In this document: positions 1 to 7,783 of the stretch, in pieces
Layout of the letters: each line of letters opens with the position of its first letter
Position numbering within the stretch: position 1 is the first letter of the stretch
NCBI RefSeq assembly: GCF_004365355.1
Contig: NZ_SODP01000002.1
Location: 1,795,846-1,859,845, forward strand
Source of the DNA: Kribbella pratensis
GTDB lineage: Bacteria; Actinomycetota; Actinomycetes; Propionibacteriales; Kribbellaceae
Direction: 5' to 3'
DNA length: 64,000 nucleotides
Made by a program: the position numbers and the translations under genes
The notes under the pieces: generated by a model
Database searches by the model: none
Told to the model about the DNA's origin: nothing
The model's input: the letters and a program-made list of their open reading frames with translations, nothing else

Positions 1-110
1 GAAACGGTCACACTGTCGAGCCCGAGCTCCTCGGCCCGGACGGAGTACTCCACCAGCTCCCGCGGCCCGAACTGCTCCGCCGAAGCCTTGTACCCGACTC
101 GAATGCTCAC
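1..110 (-). CDS. fgd: F420-dependent glucose-6-phosphate dehydrogenase, N-terminal part only
   Basis: The gene runs off the left edge; only about 36 N-terminal residues are present. They begin with a GTG start and read VSIRVGYKASAEQF followed by PRELVEYSVRAEELGLDSVTVS-type sequence, which matches the conserved start of actinobacterial Fgd, a LLM-fold enzyme that oxidises glucose-6-phosphate and reduces cofactor F420. A GGAG-type ribosome site lies just upstream at 111-120. Two other F420-type oxidoreductases occur at 33818-35106, so the cofactor is clearly used by this organism. The rest of the protein cannot be checked here. Confidence 0.8.
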   Translation of the reverse strand, partial: MSIRVGYKASAEQFGPRELVEYSVRAEELGLDSVTV

Positions 111-171
111 CCTCTGCTCCAAACGTCGTCTGCGCGTACTCCGGAGGACAACCGCGTCCAGGTCCGACTTT

Positions 172-543
172 ATGCCGCCGGTGGTCGCTACCATCCTTCG
201 CGTGTATACGGACGACGCCCGAGTGCTGGGTCTGATCGGTACGACGTTCCGCGCGGCCGGGCTGCCCTCGATCCGGGTCACCGTGCCGGCTGCCCTTGCG
301 GAACGCGCCGTCGCCGCCTGGGAAGAGGACGGTGCAAGCGAGCCGGACGACGCCTGGGTGCCGCCGCGGTCCGACGACCCGGCCGCTCGTCTACAACAGC
401 GCCGGGCCGGAGCGCTGGCGCTGATCGGCCTGTCGATCACGGAGTCCGGCAAGCTGGACGCCGACGGGAACACGGTCGTCGACCTCAGCCCGGAGCTGGT
501 CGGCGTAGCCATGGACGCAGCCAGCGACCACCTGCGCCGCTAA
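172..543 (+). CDS. Hypothetical protein, 123 aa
   Basis: I do not recognise this family. The ATG at 172 starts a compact alpha/beta-looking protein (VVATILRVYTDD, then IRVTVPAALAERAVAAWEED) with an acidic middle and a C-terminal segment GALALIGLSITESG. Upstream in-frame codons read as arginine-rich junk, so the ATG at 172 is preferred to earlier starts. No signal peptide or membrane segment is visible. It is transcribed divergently from fgd with a 61-bp gap, so the two could share a promoter region. Confidence 0.55.
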   Translation: MPPVVATILRVYTDDARVLGLIGTTFRAAGLPSIRVTVPAALAERAVAAWEEDGASEPDDAWVPPRSDDPAARLQQRRAGALALIGLSITESGKLDADGNTVVDLSPELVGVAMDAASDHLRR

Positions 544-644
544 CCGCCTTAACTGAAGTCGCCGACCGGCTGCGGCTGCGGCAGAAGTAATCGCGTCCGA
601 GCGTTCCGTCCTCCAGGTCGAGGGCGCCGTCGTCGCCACTTCGG

Positions 645-1091
645 TCAGGAGAGGGAGTCGGTGACGGCGCGCATGGCCCGTCCGATCGCCTGCAAGTCGG
701 CGGTCTCGACAACGTCGACGAAGTGCTCCCGGACGGACCGCAGATTGTCGGGCGCAGCGCGCTCCAGTAGTGCGAATCCGGTGTCGGTCAATGTGGCCAC
801 CACGCCGCGCCCATCATCGATCGCCGTCTTGCGGCGCACGAGCTGGCGATCCTCGAGCCTCCGGATCCGGTGCGACAACCGGCTCCGCGAGTAGTACGCG
901 AGGTCCGCCAGTTCAGCCATACGCATCGACCGCCCAGGCGCCTCGGACAACCGGACGAGGATCTCGTACTCAGCCAGCGTCAGCTCGTGCTGTTCGCGGA
1001 GCCGCGCGTCGAGCAGGTCGATCAAGCGGATCGAGCCCTCGATGAAGGCGCGCCAGTCCCGCTGCTGGTCGGCGTCAAGCCACTCGGTCAC
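645..1091 (-). CDS. MarR-family transcriptional regulator
   Basis: A 148-aa winged-helix regulator. The N-terminal dimer helix (TEWLDADQQRDWRAFIEG) is typical of actinobacterial MarR proteins, followed by the winged helix (LTLAEYEILVRLSEAPGRSM, SRLSHRIRRLEDRQLV) and the beta-hairpin wing DDGRGVVATLTDTG. I chose the GTG at 1091 because the family normally begins at the WLD motif; a TTG at 1121 would extend it through one of the palindromes. It faces the cupin gene across a gap holding two perfect palindromes, so it probably represses itself and the cupin gene. Confidence 0.85.
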   Translation of the reverse strand: MTEWLDADQQRDWRAFIEGSIRLIDLLDARLREQHELTLAEYEILVRLSEAPGRSMRMAELADLAYYSRSRLSHRIRRLEDRQLVRRKTAIDDGRGVVATLTDTGFALLERAAPDNLRSVREHFVDVVETADLQAIGRAMRAVTDSLS

Positions 1092-1106
1092 AACCGGAAG
1101 AGTAAC

Positions 1107-1123
1107 AGTTGACGCCGTCAACT
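1107..1123. promoter_or_regulatory. Palindrome 1, probable MarR operator
   Basis: Perfect inverted repeat with 8-bp arms AGTTGACG and CGTCAACT around one central base. It overlaps the -35 hexamer TTGACG of a promoter reading toward the cupin gene and lies 16 bp before the preferred MarR start. Confidence 0.6.
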
Positions 1124-1137
1124 ATCACCAGTAGTTT
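1109..1137 (+). promoter_or_regulatory. Sigma-70-type promoter for the cupin gene
   Basis: TTGACG at 1109-1114 and TAGTTT at 1132-1137 are separated by 17 bp. The -35 box sits inside palindrome 1 and the -10 box inside palindrome 2, so a bound regulator would block RNA polymerase directly. Confidence 0.5.
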
Positions 1138-1160
1138 GATTGAAGGCTTCAATCAAACTA
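1132..1160. promoter_or_regulatory. Palindrome 2, probable MarR operator
   Basis: Perfect inverted repeat with 14-bp arms (TAGTTTGATTGAAG and its complement) around a single central G. Its TTGA-TCAA core resembles MarR-family operators. It is centred about 31 bp from palindrome 1, close to three helical turns. Confidence 0.65.
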
Positions 1161-1175
1161 GAGGGGGATCGTGCC

Positions 1176-1676
1176 TTGACCACACGACTCATGAGTTGGA
1201 TCCAGCGCGCCCAGGATGCGGAAACCGTCGAGAATCCGTCGCTCTGGCTCCTGGCTGACGGGGCTCACACCGGCGGAGCGCTCGGGGCCAACCGCCTCCG
1301 GCTGGCGCCTGGGACGGCCGGGGCACTGCCGCACGTCCATCACCTGTCCAGTGAGGCGTTCTACGTCCTCGATGGGACGCTCGAGATGCTGGTCGACGAG
1401 ACCGTCCACGTCTTCGGACAGGGCGACTATGTGGTCGTGGCGCCCGGTGTCAGCCATGCATTCGGCGCGGCGCCGGACGCGAGCGCGGATCTGTTCATCA
1501 CGATCGCGCCCGGCATCGACCGATTCCCGTACTTCCGCCTGCTGCCCCGAGTGCTGGCCGGAGAACTGTCCGACGCGGATATCGCCAGAATCCACACGGA
1601 GTACGACGTCCACTTCGTCGAAAGTCCCGCATGGAACGACCGGGGTGAGCGACCGGGCGCCCAACGCTCGAGCTAG
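1176..1676 (+). CDS. Cupin-domain protein
   Basis: A 166-aa single-domain cupin. The first cupin motif is seen as ALPHVHHLSSEAFYVLDG (two His and a Glu suited to bind a metal), the second as GDYVVVAPGVSHAFG with the last His ligand. The substrate cannot be told from sequence. The start is the TTG at 1176, 8 bp after a strong GAGGGGG ribosome site at 1161-1167; an ATG at 1191 is the alternative. It is divergent from the MarR gene and its promoter is covered by two palindromes, so it is probably the regulator's target. Confidence 0.8.
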   Translation: MTTRLMSWIQRAQDAETVENPSLWLLADGAHTGGALGANRLRLAPGTAGALPHVHHLSSEAFYVLDGTLEMLVDETVHVFGQGDYVVVAPGVSHAFGAAPDASADLFITIAPGIDRFPYFRLLPRVLAGELSDADIARIHTEYDVHFVESPAWNDRGERPGAQRSS

Positions 1677-1912
1677 CCAGCCCGCACGCCTATTTGCTCC
1701 GTCGCGCTGCCCCGGCGGCGAGTTTGATTGACTCCGGCGCGGGGACTCGGACAAGATATGGGTCCGGCGCGGCCCGCGCCTCACCTTCGTCGACCGGCCC
1801 CAGCGCGGTCACAGTGAGAAGGCAAAGGGACTTCCTGTCTCGGGCCGCTCGTCCTGGTCAGCCGCCTCGACGGGATCGCTGGGGGATCGCGTGCGAGTGC
1901 GTGGAAGGCCAG

Positions 1913-2857
1913 ATGACAGCGCACAGGAACTTCAAGCAACGGGTCCGAGCCCGCGCCGCGAAAACCGGTGAGTCCTACACGTCTGCCCTCCGGCACTTCC
2001 GTCCGACTCCGACAGGAGAAGACATGCCGGAAACCTTACGAATCGCCGTCGCCCAGACCACCGTCCACGAGGACCCGACGAACCCCACGCTGCTCCGCCA
2101 GAGCGGCACCGAGGTACGTCGCCTGATGCGGGAGGCCGCGGCCGCCGGCGCGCGCCTCGTCCACTTCACCGAGGGCGCGATCTGCTTCCCGAGCAAGCGG
2201 GTGATGTCCTCGCTCGGTCCGGACGAGGTCGGTCCGTCCGACTGGACCAAGGCGGACTGGACGGTCCTGCAGGACGAGGTCGACCAGATCGTCGCCCTCT
2301 CCCGCGAACTCAGGATCTGGACCGTGCTCCCGACGGTCCACCAGTTGCCGGACGCCCGGCCGCACAACAGCATGTACGTCGTGTCCGACCAGGGGAAGCT
2401 GGTCGCACGGTACGACGAGCGCATGCTGTCGACGACCAAGGTCACCTGGATGTACACCCCGGGCAGGGACCCGGTGACCTTCGAGGTGGACGGGTACCGG
2501 TTCGGGCTCGCGCTCGGGCTGGACGTCATCTTCCCGGAGGTGTTCACGGAGTACGACCGCCTCGGGACCGACGGCGTCCTCGTGTCGTACTGCAGCAACG
2601 GCGTGAACCGCAACGAGCACATCGGGATCCAAGCCCGGGGGATCGCGGCGATCAACACGTCCTGGATCAGTCTCGCCGTTCCGGCCAACCCGGGCGCCGG
2701 GCTCGATGCGGGTGTGATCAACCCGCGTGGCGAGTGGGCCGTCCAGGGGCCGTCGGACAATACGCCGGCGGTTGTGGTGACCGACGTAGACCGGGCTGAC
2801 ATCAGCGAGACCGGCCGGAGCTTCCGGCAGCGGACGCGGGAGCGCGTCGGCTCGTAG
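1913..2857 (+). CDS. Nitrilase-superfamily protein lacking catalytic Cys and Lys
   Basis: A 314-aa carbon-nitrogen hydrolase fold: IAVAQTTVHEDPTNP at the domain start, the Glu motif LVHFTEGAICFPSK, then YDERMLSTTKVTW where active members have the catalytic Lys (YxKxHL), and FGLALGLDVIFPEVF where they have Cys (AICYDxxFPE). Only the Glu of the Glu-Lys-Cys triad is kept, so amidase activity is unlikely. The first 37 residues (FKQRVRARAAKTGESYTSAL) form a basic extension. ATG 1913 has a GGAAGG site; ATG 2024 with an AGGAG site would remove the extension and cannot be excluded. The 236 bp before it hold no recognisable gene. Confidence 0.75.
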   Translation: MTAHRNFKQRVRARAAKTGESYTSALRHFRPTPTGEDMPETLRIAVAQTTVHEDPTNPTLLRQSGTEVRRLMREAAAAGARLVHFTEGAICFPSKRVMSSLGPDEVGPSDWTKADWTVLQDEVDQIVALSRELRIWTVLPTVHQLPDARPHNSMYVVSDQGKLVARYDERMLSTTKVTWMYTPGRDPVTFEVDGYRFGLALGLDVIFPEVFTEYDRLGTDGVLVSYCSNGVNRNEHIGIQARGIAAINTSWISLAVPANPGAGLDAGVINPRGEWAVQGPSDNTPAVVVTDVDRADISETGRSFRQRTRERVGS

Positions 2858-2895
2858 AGCCCTCACAGGTTCGGGTGCTGACGCGTTCTACCTGT

Positions 2896-3396
2896 ATGAA
2901 CAGGCACGCGATTGTCAGCACCCGGATCGGTGACCTCACACTGGTCGCCGACGACGACGTACTGGTCGGCGTCTACTTCCCGCATCACTGGGTGAAGCCG
3001 TCTTTGGAGACGCTGGGTGAACGAGTCGAAGCCACCGACCCGTTCATCGCGGCGGTCGCCGAGCAATTGGAGTCGTACTTCGCGGGCTCGCGGGTCTCCT
3101 TCGACGTCCCGACCCGGCTGCACGGTGACGAGTTCCAGCGTCGGGTGTGGACGGTTCTCGAGGAGATCCCGTACGGCGAGACCACGACGTACGGCGAGAT
3201 CGCCGCGCGGCTCGGGGAGCCGGCGCACGCGGCGCAGGCGGTCGGTAAGGCGGTAGGGCAGAACCCGTTGTCGATCGTGATCCCGTGTCACCGGGTGATC
3301 GGGAAGAACGGCTCGCTGACCGGGTACGCCGGCGGCCTCAAGCGGAAGCAGTTCCTGCTCGACCTGGAGCAGCCGGTCGGCGCGCGGCTGTTCTAG
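2896..3396 (+). CDS. ogt: Methylated-DNA--protein-cysteine methyltransferase
   Basis: A 166-aa suicide repair enzyme that transfers the alkyl group from O6-alkylguanine to its own cysteine. The active site is IVIPCHRVIG near residue 135, and the DNA-binding helix region reads GDEFQRRVWTVLEEIPYGETTTYGEIAARLG. The C-terminal GYAGGLKRKQFLLDLE is the usual family end. The length is normal for Ogt. The ATG at 2896 was chosen because earlier in-frame codons add only seven non-conserved residues. Its stop overlaps the stop of the convergent gene at 3393. Confidence 0.93.
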   Translation: MNRHAIVSTRIGDLTLVADDDVLVGVYFPHHWVKPSLETLGERVEATDPFIAAVAEQLESYFAGSRVSFDVPTRLHGDEFQRRVWTVLEEIPYGETTTYGEIAARLGEPAHAAQAVGKAVGQNPLSIVIPCHRVIGKNGSLTGYAGGLKRKQFLLDLEQPVGARLF

Positions 3397-3770
3397 CGGA
3401 CCTGCCGCACTGACCAAGCTGTGCTCGCAGCCTCGCCGGCCCCAGCGCTGAGCGTGCGGCAACGTGAAGCGGCCGACTTGATCAGTGCGGCAGTTCCGCC
3501 CTCTTCGGAGAACGGCGCGAGGTCGGCGGCGGAGGTGAGCGCGCTCGCGTGCCATTCGTCGGGCTGCGTCGGCACGCCGGCCAGCAGCGCCTCGACCTCG
3601 GCGAGGTGATCGACCATATGGTCGGCGATCCGGCGGACCGCCTTGTGCGGGGTGAACGTCCGCCCGTCGTCGGACATTCGCGGCTCGCCGTCCCACGCCG
3701 GCCACGTGACGACCAGCTTCAGCGACCGCTCCACCGCTTGCTCGACGAGCTCTCCAGGGTTCTCAGTCAT
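3393..3770 (-). CDS. DinB-like helical protein, hypothetical
   Basis: A 125-aa protein. HKAVRRIADHMVDHLAEVEALLAG is a long amphipathic helix with a DHMVDH motif resembling the metal site of small DinB/YfiT-like proteins, followed by PTQPDEWHASALTSAADLAPF. The last 30 residues are Ser/Ala/Arg rich and do not look like the family, which could mean a C-terminal frameshift or divergence. It is convergent with ogt (4-bp overlap) and tail-to-head with the DUF72 gene upstream of it. Function not assigned. Confidence 0.55.
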   Translation of the reverse strand: MTENPGELVEQAVERSLKLVVTWPAWDGEPRMSDDGRTFTPHKAVRRIADHMVDHLAEVEALLAGVPTQPDEWHASALTSAADLAPFSEEGGTAALIKSAASRCRTLSAGAGEAASTAWSVRQVR

Positions 3771-3789
3771 GCCGCCGACGGTAAGCCCG

Positions 3790-4632
3790 TCATGCTTCGG
3801 CAGCCGCCGAACTGATCCCGAGCAGGCTGGCCAGCCGCTCCGCGTCGTACGGCGCGTGCACCTTCACGTCGTTGTCGAAGTACACGTAGGTATCGCACTT
3901 CCACGAGCGGATCTTCCGCGCCCAGCGCTTGAGCGACTTGTCGTCGTAACCGCTCACATAAAGCTCTTCGGCGCCGTGCAGCCGGACATAGGCGAAGTCC
4001 GCGGTGACGTCGGTGAACATCGGCCACTTGCCGGCCGTGTCCGCACACACCACCGCGATGTCGTGCTCGCGGGCCAACTCGACGAACCCCTTGGTCTTGA
4101 AGCTGTCATGGCGTACTTCGATCGCATGTCGCAGCGGAATGTCGACGGCGCATTCGAGCAGCGCGCGACCCTCCATCCGCTCATCGTGGCCCTTGGCAAC
4201 CTCCGCCGCAGCGGACGTTGTCCGGGGCAACTGCGCGAAGAACGCCGCGCACCGCTCCGCGTCGTACTTGAAGTTCGGCGGTAGTTGCCACAGCACCGGT
4301 CCGAGTTTGTTGCCGAGCGCAAGTACTCCGGAGGCGAAGAAGTTGGCCATCGGCGCATCCACGTCGGCCAGCCGCTTCATGTGCGTGACGAACCGCGGGC
4401 CTTTGACCGAGAAGACGAAGCCGTCGGGCGTCTCGTCGTGCCAGCGCTGGTACGACGTCGGCCGTTGGAGGGCGTAGAACGAGCCGTTGAGCTCGATCGA
4501 GTTCAGCCGGTTCGACGCGTACTCGAGCTCGGCGCGCTGCGGGAGGCCTTCGGGGTAGTAGACCTTGCGCCACGGCGGGTAGCGCCATCCGGAGATGCCG
4601 ATCCGAAATTGGGTGTCCGGCCAGCGCGTCAT
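3790..4632 (-). CDS. DUF72-domain protein
   Basis: A 280-aa full-length DUF72 (YecE-like) protein with a TIM-barrel-type fold of unknown reaction. Diagnostic motifs are GISGWRYPPWRKVYYPEGLP at the N-terminus, NSIELNGSFYALQRP, VFSVKGPRFVTHMKRL, LGPVLWQLPPNF, IEVRHDSF and YVYFDNDVKVHAPYDA at the end. The ATG at 4632 gives the normal family start. It is divergent from the frameshifted phosphotransferase-like gene at 4642 with almost no gap, so the latter probably has no independent upstream leader. Confidence 0.88.
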   Translation of the reverse strand: MTRWPDTQFRIGISGWRYPPWRKVYYPEGLPQRAELEYASNRLNSIELNGSFYALQRPTSYQRWHDETPDGFVFSVKGPRFVTHMKRLADVDAPMANFFASGVLALGNKLGPVLWQLPPNFKYDAERCAAFFAQLPRTTSAAAEVAKGHDERMEGRALLECAVDIPLRHAIEVRHDSFKTKGFVELAREHDIAVVCADTAGKWPMFTDVTADFAYVRLHGAEELYVSGYDDKSLKRWARKIRSWKCDTYVYFDNDVKVHAPYDAERLASLLGISSAAAEA

Positions 4633-4641
4633 CCCTCGATT

Positions 4642-5579
4642 ATTGTCCCTACGCAGATCGACCGCGGATCCTACGAGGACGCACGGACACCCTGGGAGGA
4701 TCCCGCGTGGCGCTCCGCGGTCCTCGAGTGGCTCGATCGGGAGCTCGCCGCGCTGGGTGTCAGCGAGACGGGCGAGCGGCGGGTGCGGCTTCGGCCGTGG
4801 TCGTGATCATTCGGGTCTGCGCTGACCGTCCGGTCTGGTTCAAGGCGACGTCGCCCGGCAGTGCGTTCGAGCCGGCGCTCGCCGAGGCGTTGTCGCGTTG
4901 GGCGCCCGAGCACGTGCTCACGCCGTACGCCGTCGACTGCAGTCGCGGCTGGGCGCTTCTCCCGGACGGCGGCCCGCTCCTACGCAGTCAGACCTTGGAC
5001 GTACGGCATTGGGAAGAGGTGCTGGTTCAGTACGGCGAGCTGCAGCGGGCGCTCGTACCGCGGGTCGAGGAGCTGGTGCGTCTCGGCGTACCGGACGCCC
5101 GGGTGCTGCCTGCGCTGTTCGATTCGATCGTGCAGACGGTTGATGCGGTTGATCGCGAGCGGTTGTCGGCGTTCCGGCCTCGGCTGGTGGAGTGTTGCGC
5201 TGAGCTGGACGGGTTCGGGATCGCTGCCACGCTCGACCACGCTGATCTGCACGATGGGCAGATCCTGGTGGCCGGGCCCGGTCGGTACACGTTCTTCGAC
5301 TGGGGTGACGCGAATGTCGCCCATCCGTTCTGCAGTCTGCTCGTCGCGATCGACCGCGCCGCGGAGCAGCTCGGCCCGGAGGTGGTCCCGCGGCTGGAGG
5401 ACGCGTACCTGGAGCCATGGACCGCTGAACACCCGCGTTCCGATCTACGCCGGGCAGCCGCGCTCGCCCGCCGGCTCAGCCACCTCACGCGCGCCGGCTC
5501 ATGGGGTCGCCTCTTCCCCGCGACGACCGACATCGGCGCCCCGGAACGTGCCGCCGCGCTCCTGCGACTCGTGGACTAG
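4642..5579 (+). pseudogene. Aminoglycoside-phosphotransferase-like gene with a frameshift
   Basis: Two frames together encode one protein of about 310 residues. The first (4642-4806) ends ...TPWEDPAWRSAVLEW...RRVRLRPWS then stops; the second (from about 4800) reads VIIRVCADRPVWFKATSPGSAF and continues to 5579 with LDHADLHDGQIL and TFFDWGDANVAHPF, the catalytic and metal loops of this kinase fold. The intact paralogue at 13853-14881 aligns across the break (YRARFWSVVRCYPTVEGLVWFK). Restoring the frame needs a -1 shift near 4803. It may be a mutation, an assembly error, or a shorter protein starting at GTG 4797. The N-terminal start is unclear (ATT at 4642). Confidence 0.65.
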
Positions 5580-5950
5580 GTCGGGATCCAGGTGGGCCAC
5601 CACGGCGGGACGTTGCCCGGGCAGGTGCCGGGCGAGCCGGCCGGAGTGCCTTGCCACGAGAACAGTGCGAGGTCAGCGATCGCGATGGCGACGGCGGCTG
5701 CGATCAGCGAGAACAGGAACGCCTTCCCGGCGTACCGGAAGACGATGGTGAACAGCACCAGGTTGACGATCAACGCCAGCGGCAGCCCGAGGAACAGCAA
5801 CGTCAGGCCGTTCGGCACGCTTCCGGTCACGTCGACATGACACGCCTTCCACGCCCGCGACGTCACGACGATCAACCCGAACGCCGCCCCACCACCAACC
5901 ACCACGGCAAGGAACGACTCTCCCTTGCTCCCCTTCGCAGCAAACGCCAT
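5576..5950 (-). CDS. Small integral membrane protein, hypothetical
   Basis: A 124-aa protein with about three membrane segments: FLAVVVGGGAAFGLIVV, LTLLFLGLPLALIVNLVLFTIVF and AFLFSLIAAAVAIAIADLALF. A periplasmic-side loop holds KACHVDVTG and the tail holds SPGTCPGNVPPWW, so the two cysteines could form a disulfide. No family recognised. The ATG at 5950 is preferred; a GTG at 5959 is nine bases upstream. Its end overlaps the stop of the convergent phosphotransferase-like gene by 4 bp. Confidence 0.6.
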   Translation of the reverse strand: MAFAAKGSKGESFLAVVVGGGAAFGLIVVTSRAWKACHVDVTGSVPNGLTLLFLGLPLALIVNLVLFTIVFRYAGKAFLFSLIAAAVAIAIADLALFSWQGTPAGSPGTCPGNVPPWWPTWIPT

Positions 5951-6003
5951 GTACCTCACCGTAAGTGATCCAGCTGGCCACTTGAGCAGCCAGACTGGCG
6001 TGT

Positions 6004-6384
6004 ATGGACATCAAGCACCGGATGATCGTCTTCGACGCGGCCGACATCGAGGCCGAGAGCGCGTTCTGGGCCGACTTCCTCGACGGCACCGTCGAGAAGT
6101 GGAGCGAGCGCTGGCACGCGATCTGGGTCGACGGCGGGTGGGCGCTCGGTGTCCAGCTCGCACCTGACCATGTGCCGCCGGAGTGGCCTGACGGTACGCC
6201 GCAGCAGATCCACCTCGACCTGTACTTCGAGGGCGTCGACGCACACACCGCCGCCCACGAGCGAGCCATCGCCCTCGGCGCCCGGCTCCTCAAACCCGCT
6301 GGCGATTCCACGGCCGCGCGTGGTGTTCAGGTGTACGCCGATCCGGCGGGCCACCCATTCTGTTTGTGCTGGACGCCCGGCTAA
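6004..6384 (+). CDS. VOC-family (glyoxalase-like) protein
   Basis: A 126-aa single vicinal-oxygen-chelate domain. It begins HRMIVFDAADIEAESAFWADFLDG and ends GVQVYADPAGHPFCLCWTPG, the standard beta-alpha-beta-beta-beta pattern with the closing DPAGHPFCL motif; QIHLDLYFEGVDAHTAAHERAIALGA is the second module. The enzyme activity cannot be read from sequence. The stop overlaps the stop of the convergent gene at 6381. Confidence 0.82.
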   Translation: MDIKHRMIVFDAADIEAESAFWADFLDGTVEKWSERWHAIWVDGGWALGVQLAPDHVPPEWPDGTPQQIHLDLYFEGVDAHTAAHERAIALGARLLKPAGDSTAARGVQVYADPAGHPFCLCWTPG

Positions 6385-6878
6385 TCGTCGAGCGGATGCA
6401 GGTCCACCGGCGTCAGCACCCAGCGGAAGCCGTACTTCGGGCTCGCGGCGCGATCGACCTTGTCCGGCGCGAAGTACTCGCTGACCAGGGCCAACAACCG
6501 CTCATGGAACTCAGCGACCCGCTCACCCGGCACCCGCCCGGCGTGCTCACCCATGTCCTGCACGAACCCCGTCCCGAACATGCCCGCCGCGGCGTCGGCG
6601 TACGCCTGGACGTAGTCCTGCGCACTCGCCCCTGGTTGCTCGGTCCATCCGCTCTTCTCCGGCGCTGGGCTCTCGGCAAGCTCCGTCCCAGCCGCAGTAC
6701 GCCGCCAAAGGCCGGCGCCCTCCACGACCCGCCCGGTGTCGCGGAGCCTGTGGAGGTACCAGAGCACTCGCGCATCCGTCACCTCGAGCCGCTCGGCAAT
6801 GTCGCTCAACCCCTGCGGCTCCTCCAGCAACGCCACAATCCCGCGCGGCAACTCCGAGGCTTCCCAGTCACTTGACAT
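6381..6878 (-). CDS. Winged-helix (ArsR-like) DNA-binding protein
   Basis: A 165-aa protein with an N-terminal winged helix (GIVALLEEPQGLSDIAERLEV, then TDARVLWYLHRLRDTGRVVE and WRRTAAGTELA). The C-terminal half (SAQDYVQAYADAAAGMFG, GERVAEFHERLLALVSEYF) is helical and could hold a dimer or ligand site. It looks like the actinobacterial winged-helix regulators with a 100-residue helical C-terminus. No palindrome stands out in the 33 bp upstream. Its target is unknown; the neighbour on the same strand is a protein of unknown function at 6912. Confidence 0.7.
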   Translation of the reverse strand: MSSDWEASELPRGIVALLEEPQGLSDIAERLEVTDARVLWYLHRLRDTGRVVEGAGLWRRTAAGTELAESPAPEKSGWTEQPGASAQDYVQAYADAAAGMFGTGFVQDMGEHAGRVPGERVAEFHERLLALVSEYFAPDKVDRAASPKYGFRWVLTPVDLHPLDD

Positions 6879-6911
6879 GGGACGTACTACTAGCAGCTTC
6901 CCGCACCACGC

Positions 6912-7346
6912 TCAACGGTGTTCTTTGCGGGGCGGGAGCCAAATGAGTGTCGTCGCCTTGGCTAGGTCCTCGGGCTCGTGGGGTACGACCACTACCTGGT
7001 GCGGGTCCTCGTAGATGACTCGGCCCGGCGACGTCGAGGTGTATCGCTCGCACGGAAGGTTGTGTGCGGCAAGGATCTTCAGGTAGCCGGGAATCGGCAC
7101 CAGCAGATGCTGGGCAGTCGGCACGAACCACGCTGCGGCGTACGGATTGTCCTCGTAGATCGCCGGATCGACAGTCGACGGATTCACGTACGTCGCGTCG
7201 TACCAGGCATTCGTCGTACGCCGGAACTGCTCCTCCTCCGCAGTCAACCACCCGCGATTCGCCAGCATGTTCACCAAGCCGAAGATCCCGATCCGCCGCC
7301 CGCGTCGATCGGGCACCGGACTCTGGTACCTCACATACGTCACCAT
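6912..7346 (-). CDS. Conserved hypothetical protein, 144 aa
   Basis: Not recognised. It has a well-structured sequence rather than frame noise: RGRRIGIFGLVNMLANRGWLT, AEEEQFRRTTNAWYDATYVNPS, then WFVPTAQHLLVPIPGYLKILAAHN and HQVVVVPHEPEDLAKATTLIW. There are no membrane segments or metal motifs. It lies upstream of the winged-helix gene on the same strand (33-bp gap), so they may be cotranscribed. The tandem palindromes at 7381-7425 lie 35-79 bp upstream of its start and could also affect it. Confidence 0.62.
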   Translation of the reverse strand: MVTYVRYQSPVPDRRGRRIGIFGLVNMLANRGWLTAEEEQFRRTTNAWYDATYVNPSTVDPAIYEDNPYAAAWFVPTAQHLLVPIPGYLKILAAHNLPCERYTSTSPGRVIYEDPHQVVVVPHEPEDLAKATTLIWLPPRKEHR

Positions 7347-7380
7347 GCACGGATTCTCCCGGACCCTTGACCGGTCTGGC

Positions 7381-7425
7381 TTGTCAGGCTTAACCTGACA
7401 AGCGTTGTCAGGGTGGGCCTGACAG
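7381..7425. promoter_or_regulatory. Two tandem inverted repeats, probable operators
   Basis: Site 1 (7381-7401) has arms TTGTCAGG and CCTGACAA around a 5-bp spacer; site 2 (7405-7425) has TGTCAGG and CCTGACA around another 5-bp spacer. The centres are 24 bp apart. They end 13 bp before the start of the zinc-finger/HTH gene at 7439, directly in its promoter region, which suggests cooperative binding by a dimeric regulator, possibly the gene's own product. Confidence 0.65.
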
Positions 7426-7438
7426 CTCGGGAGGCGTC

Positions 7439-7783
7439 ATGTCAGACAACCTGATGCGTTGCTCGTTCTGCGGCAAGGTCCGGGACGAGGTGGAGCACCT
7501 GATCGCCGGACCTGGGGTGTTCATCTGCAACGAGTGCGTGGGGCTGTGCGACCAACTGCTCGCTGGGAAGCCCATGCCGAAGTTCCCGCCCTTGGACGGC
7601 AAGAGCGACGACGAACTGCTGGCCGACATGGCCCGGATCAACTCGTCACACAGCCAGGTCGAAGCAGCCGTCCAGGACCGCGTACTACGGCTCCGCTCGC
7701 GGTCCGTCACGTGGGCACGGATCGGCGAAGCACTAGGAATCAGCCGTCAATCCGCCTGGGAACGCTTCTCCGGCGAGGAATGA
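7439..7783 (+). CDS. ClpX-type zinc finger fused to a helix-turn-helix
   Basis: A 114-aa protein without any ATPase part. Residues 7-40 form the C4 zinc finger of ClpX (CSFCGKVRDEVEHLIAGPG, then ICNECVGLC). The C-terminus (VEAAVQDRVLRLRSRSVTWARIGEALGISRQSAWERF) is a helix-turn-helix of the kind seen in small actinobacterial regulators. It therefore looks like a DNA-binding protein that borrowed the substrate/adaptor-binding finger of ClpX. A GGGAGG ribosome site precedes ATG 7439. Two strong tandem palindromes sit just upstream. Its stop overlaps the next start (ATGA), so it is translationally coupled to the phosphatase. Confidence 0.82.
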   Translation: MSDNLMRCSFCGKVRDEVEHLIAGPGVFICNECVGLCDQLLAGKPMPKFPPLDGKSDDELLADMARINSSHSQVEAAVQDRVLRLRSRSVTWARIGEALGISRQSAWERFSGEE

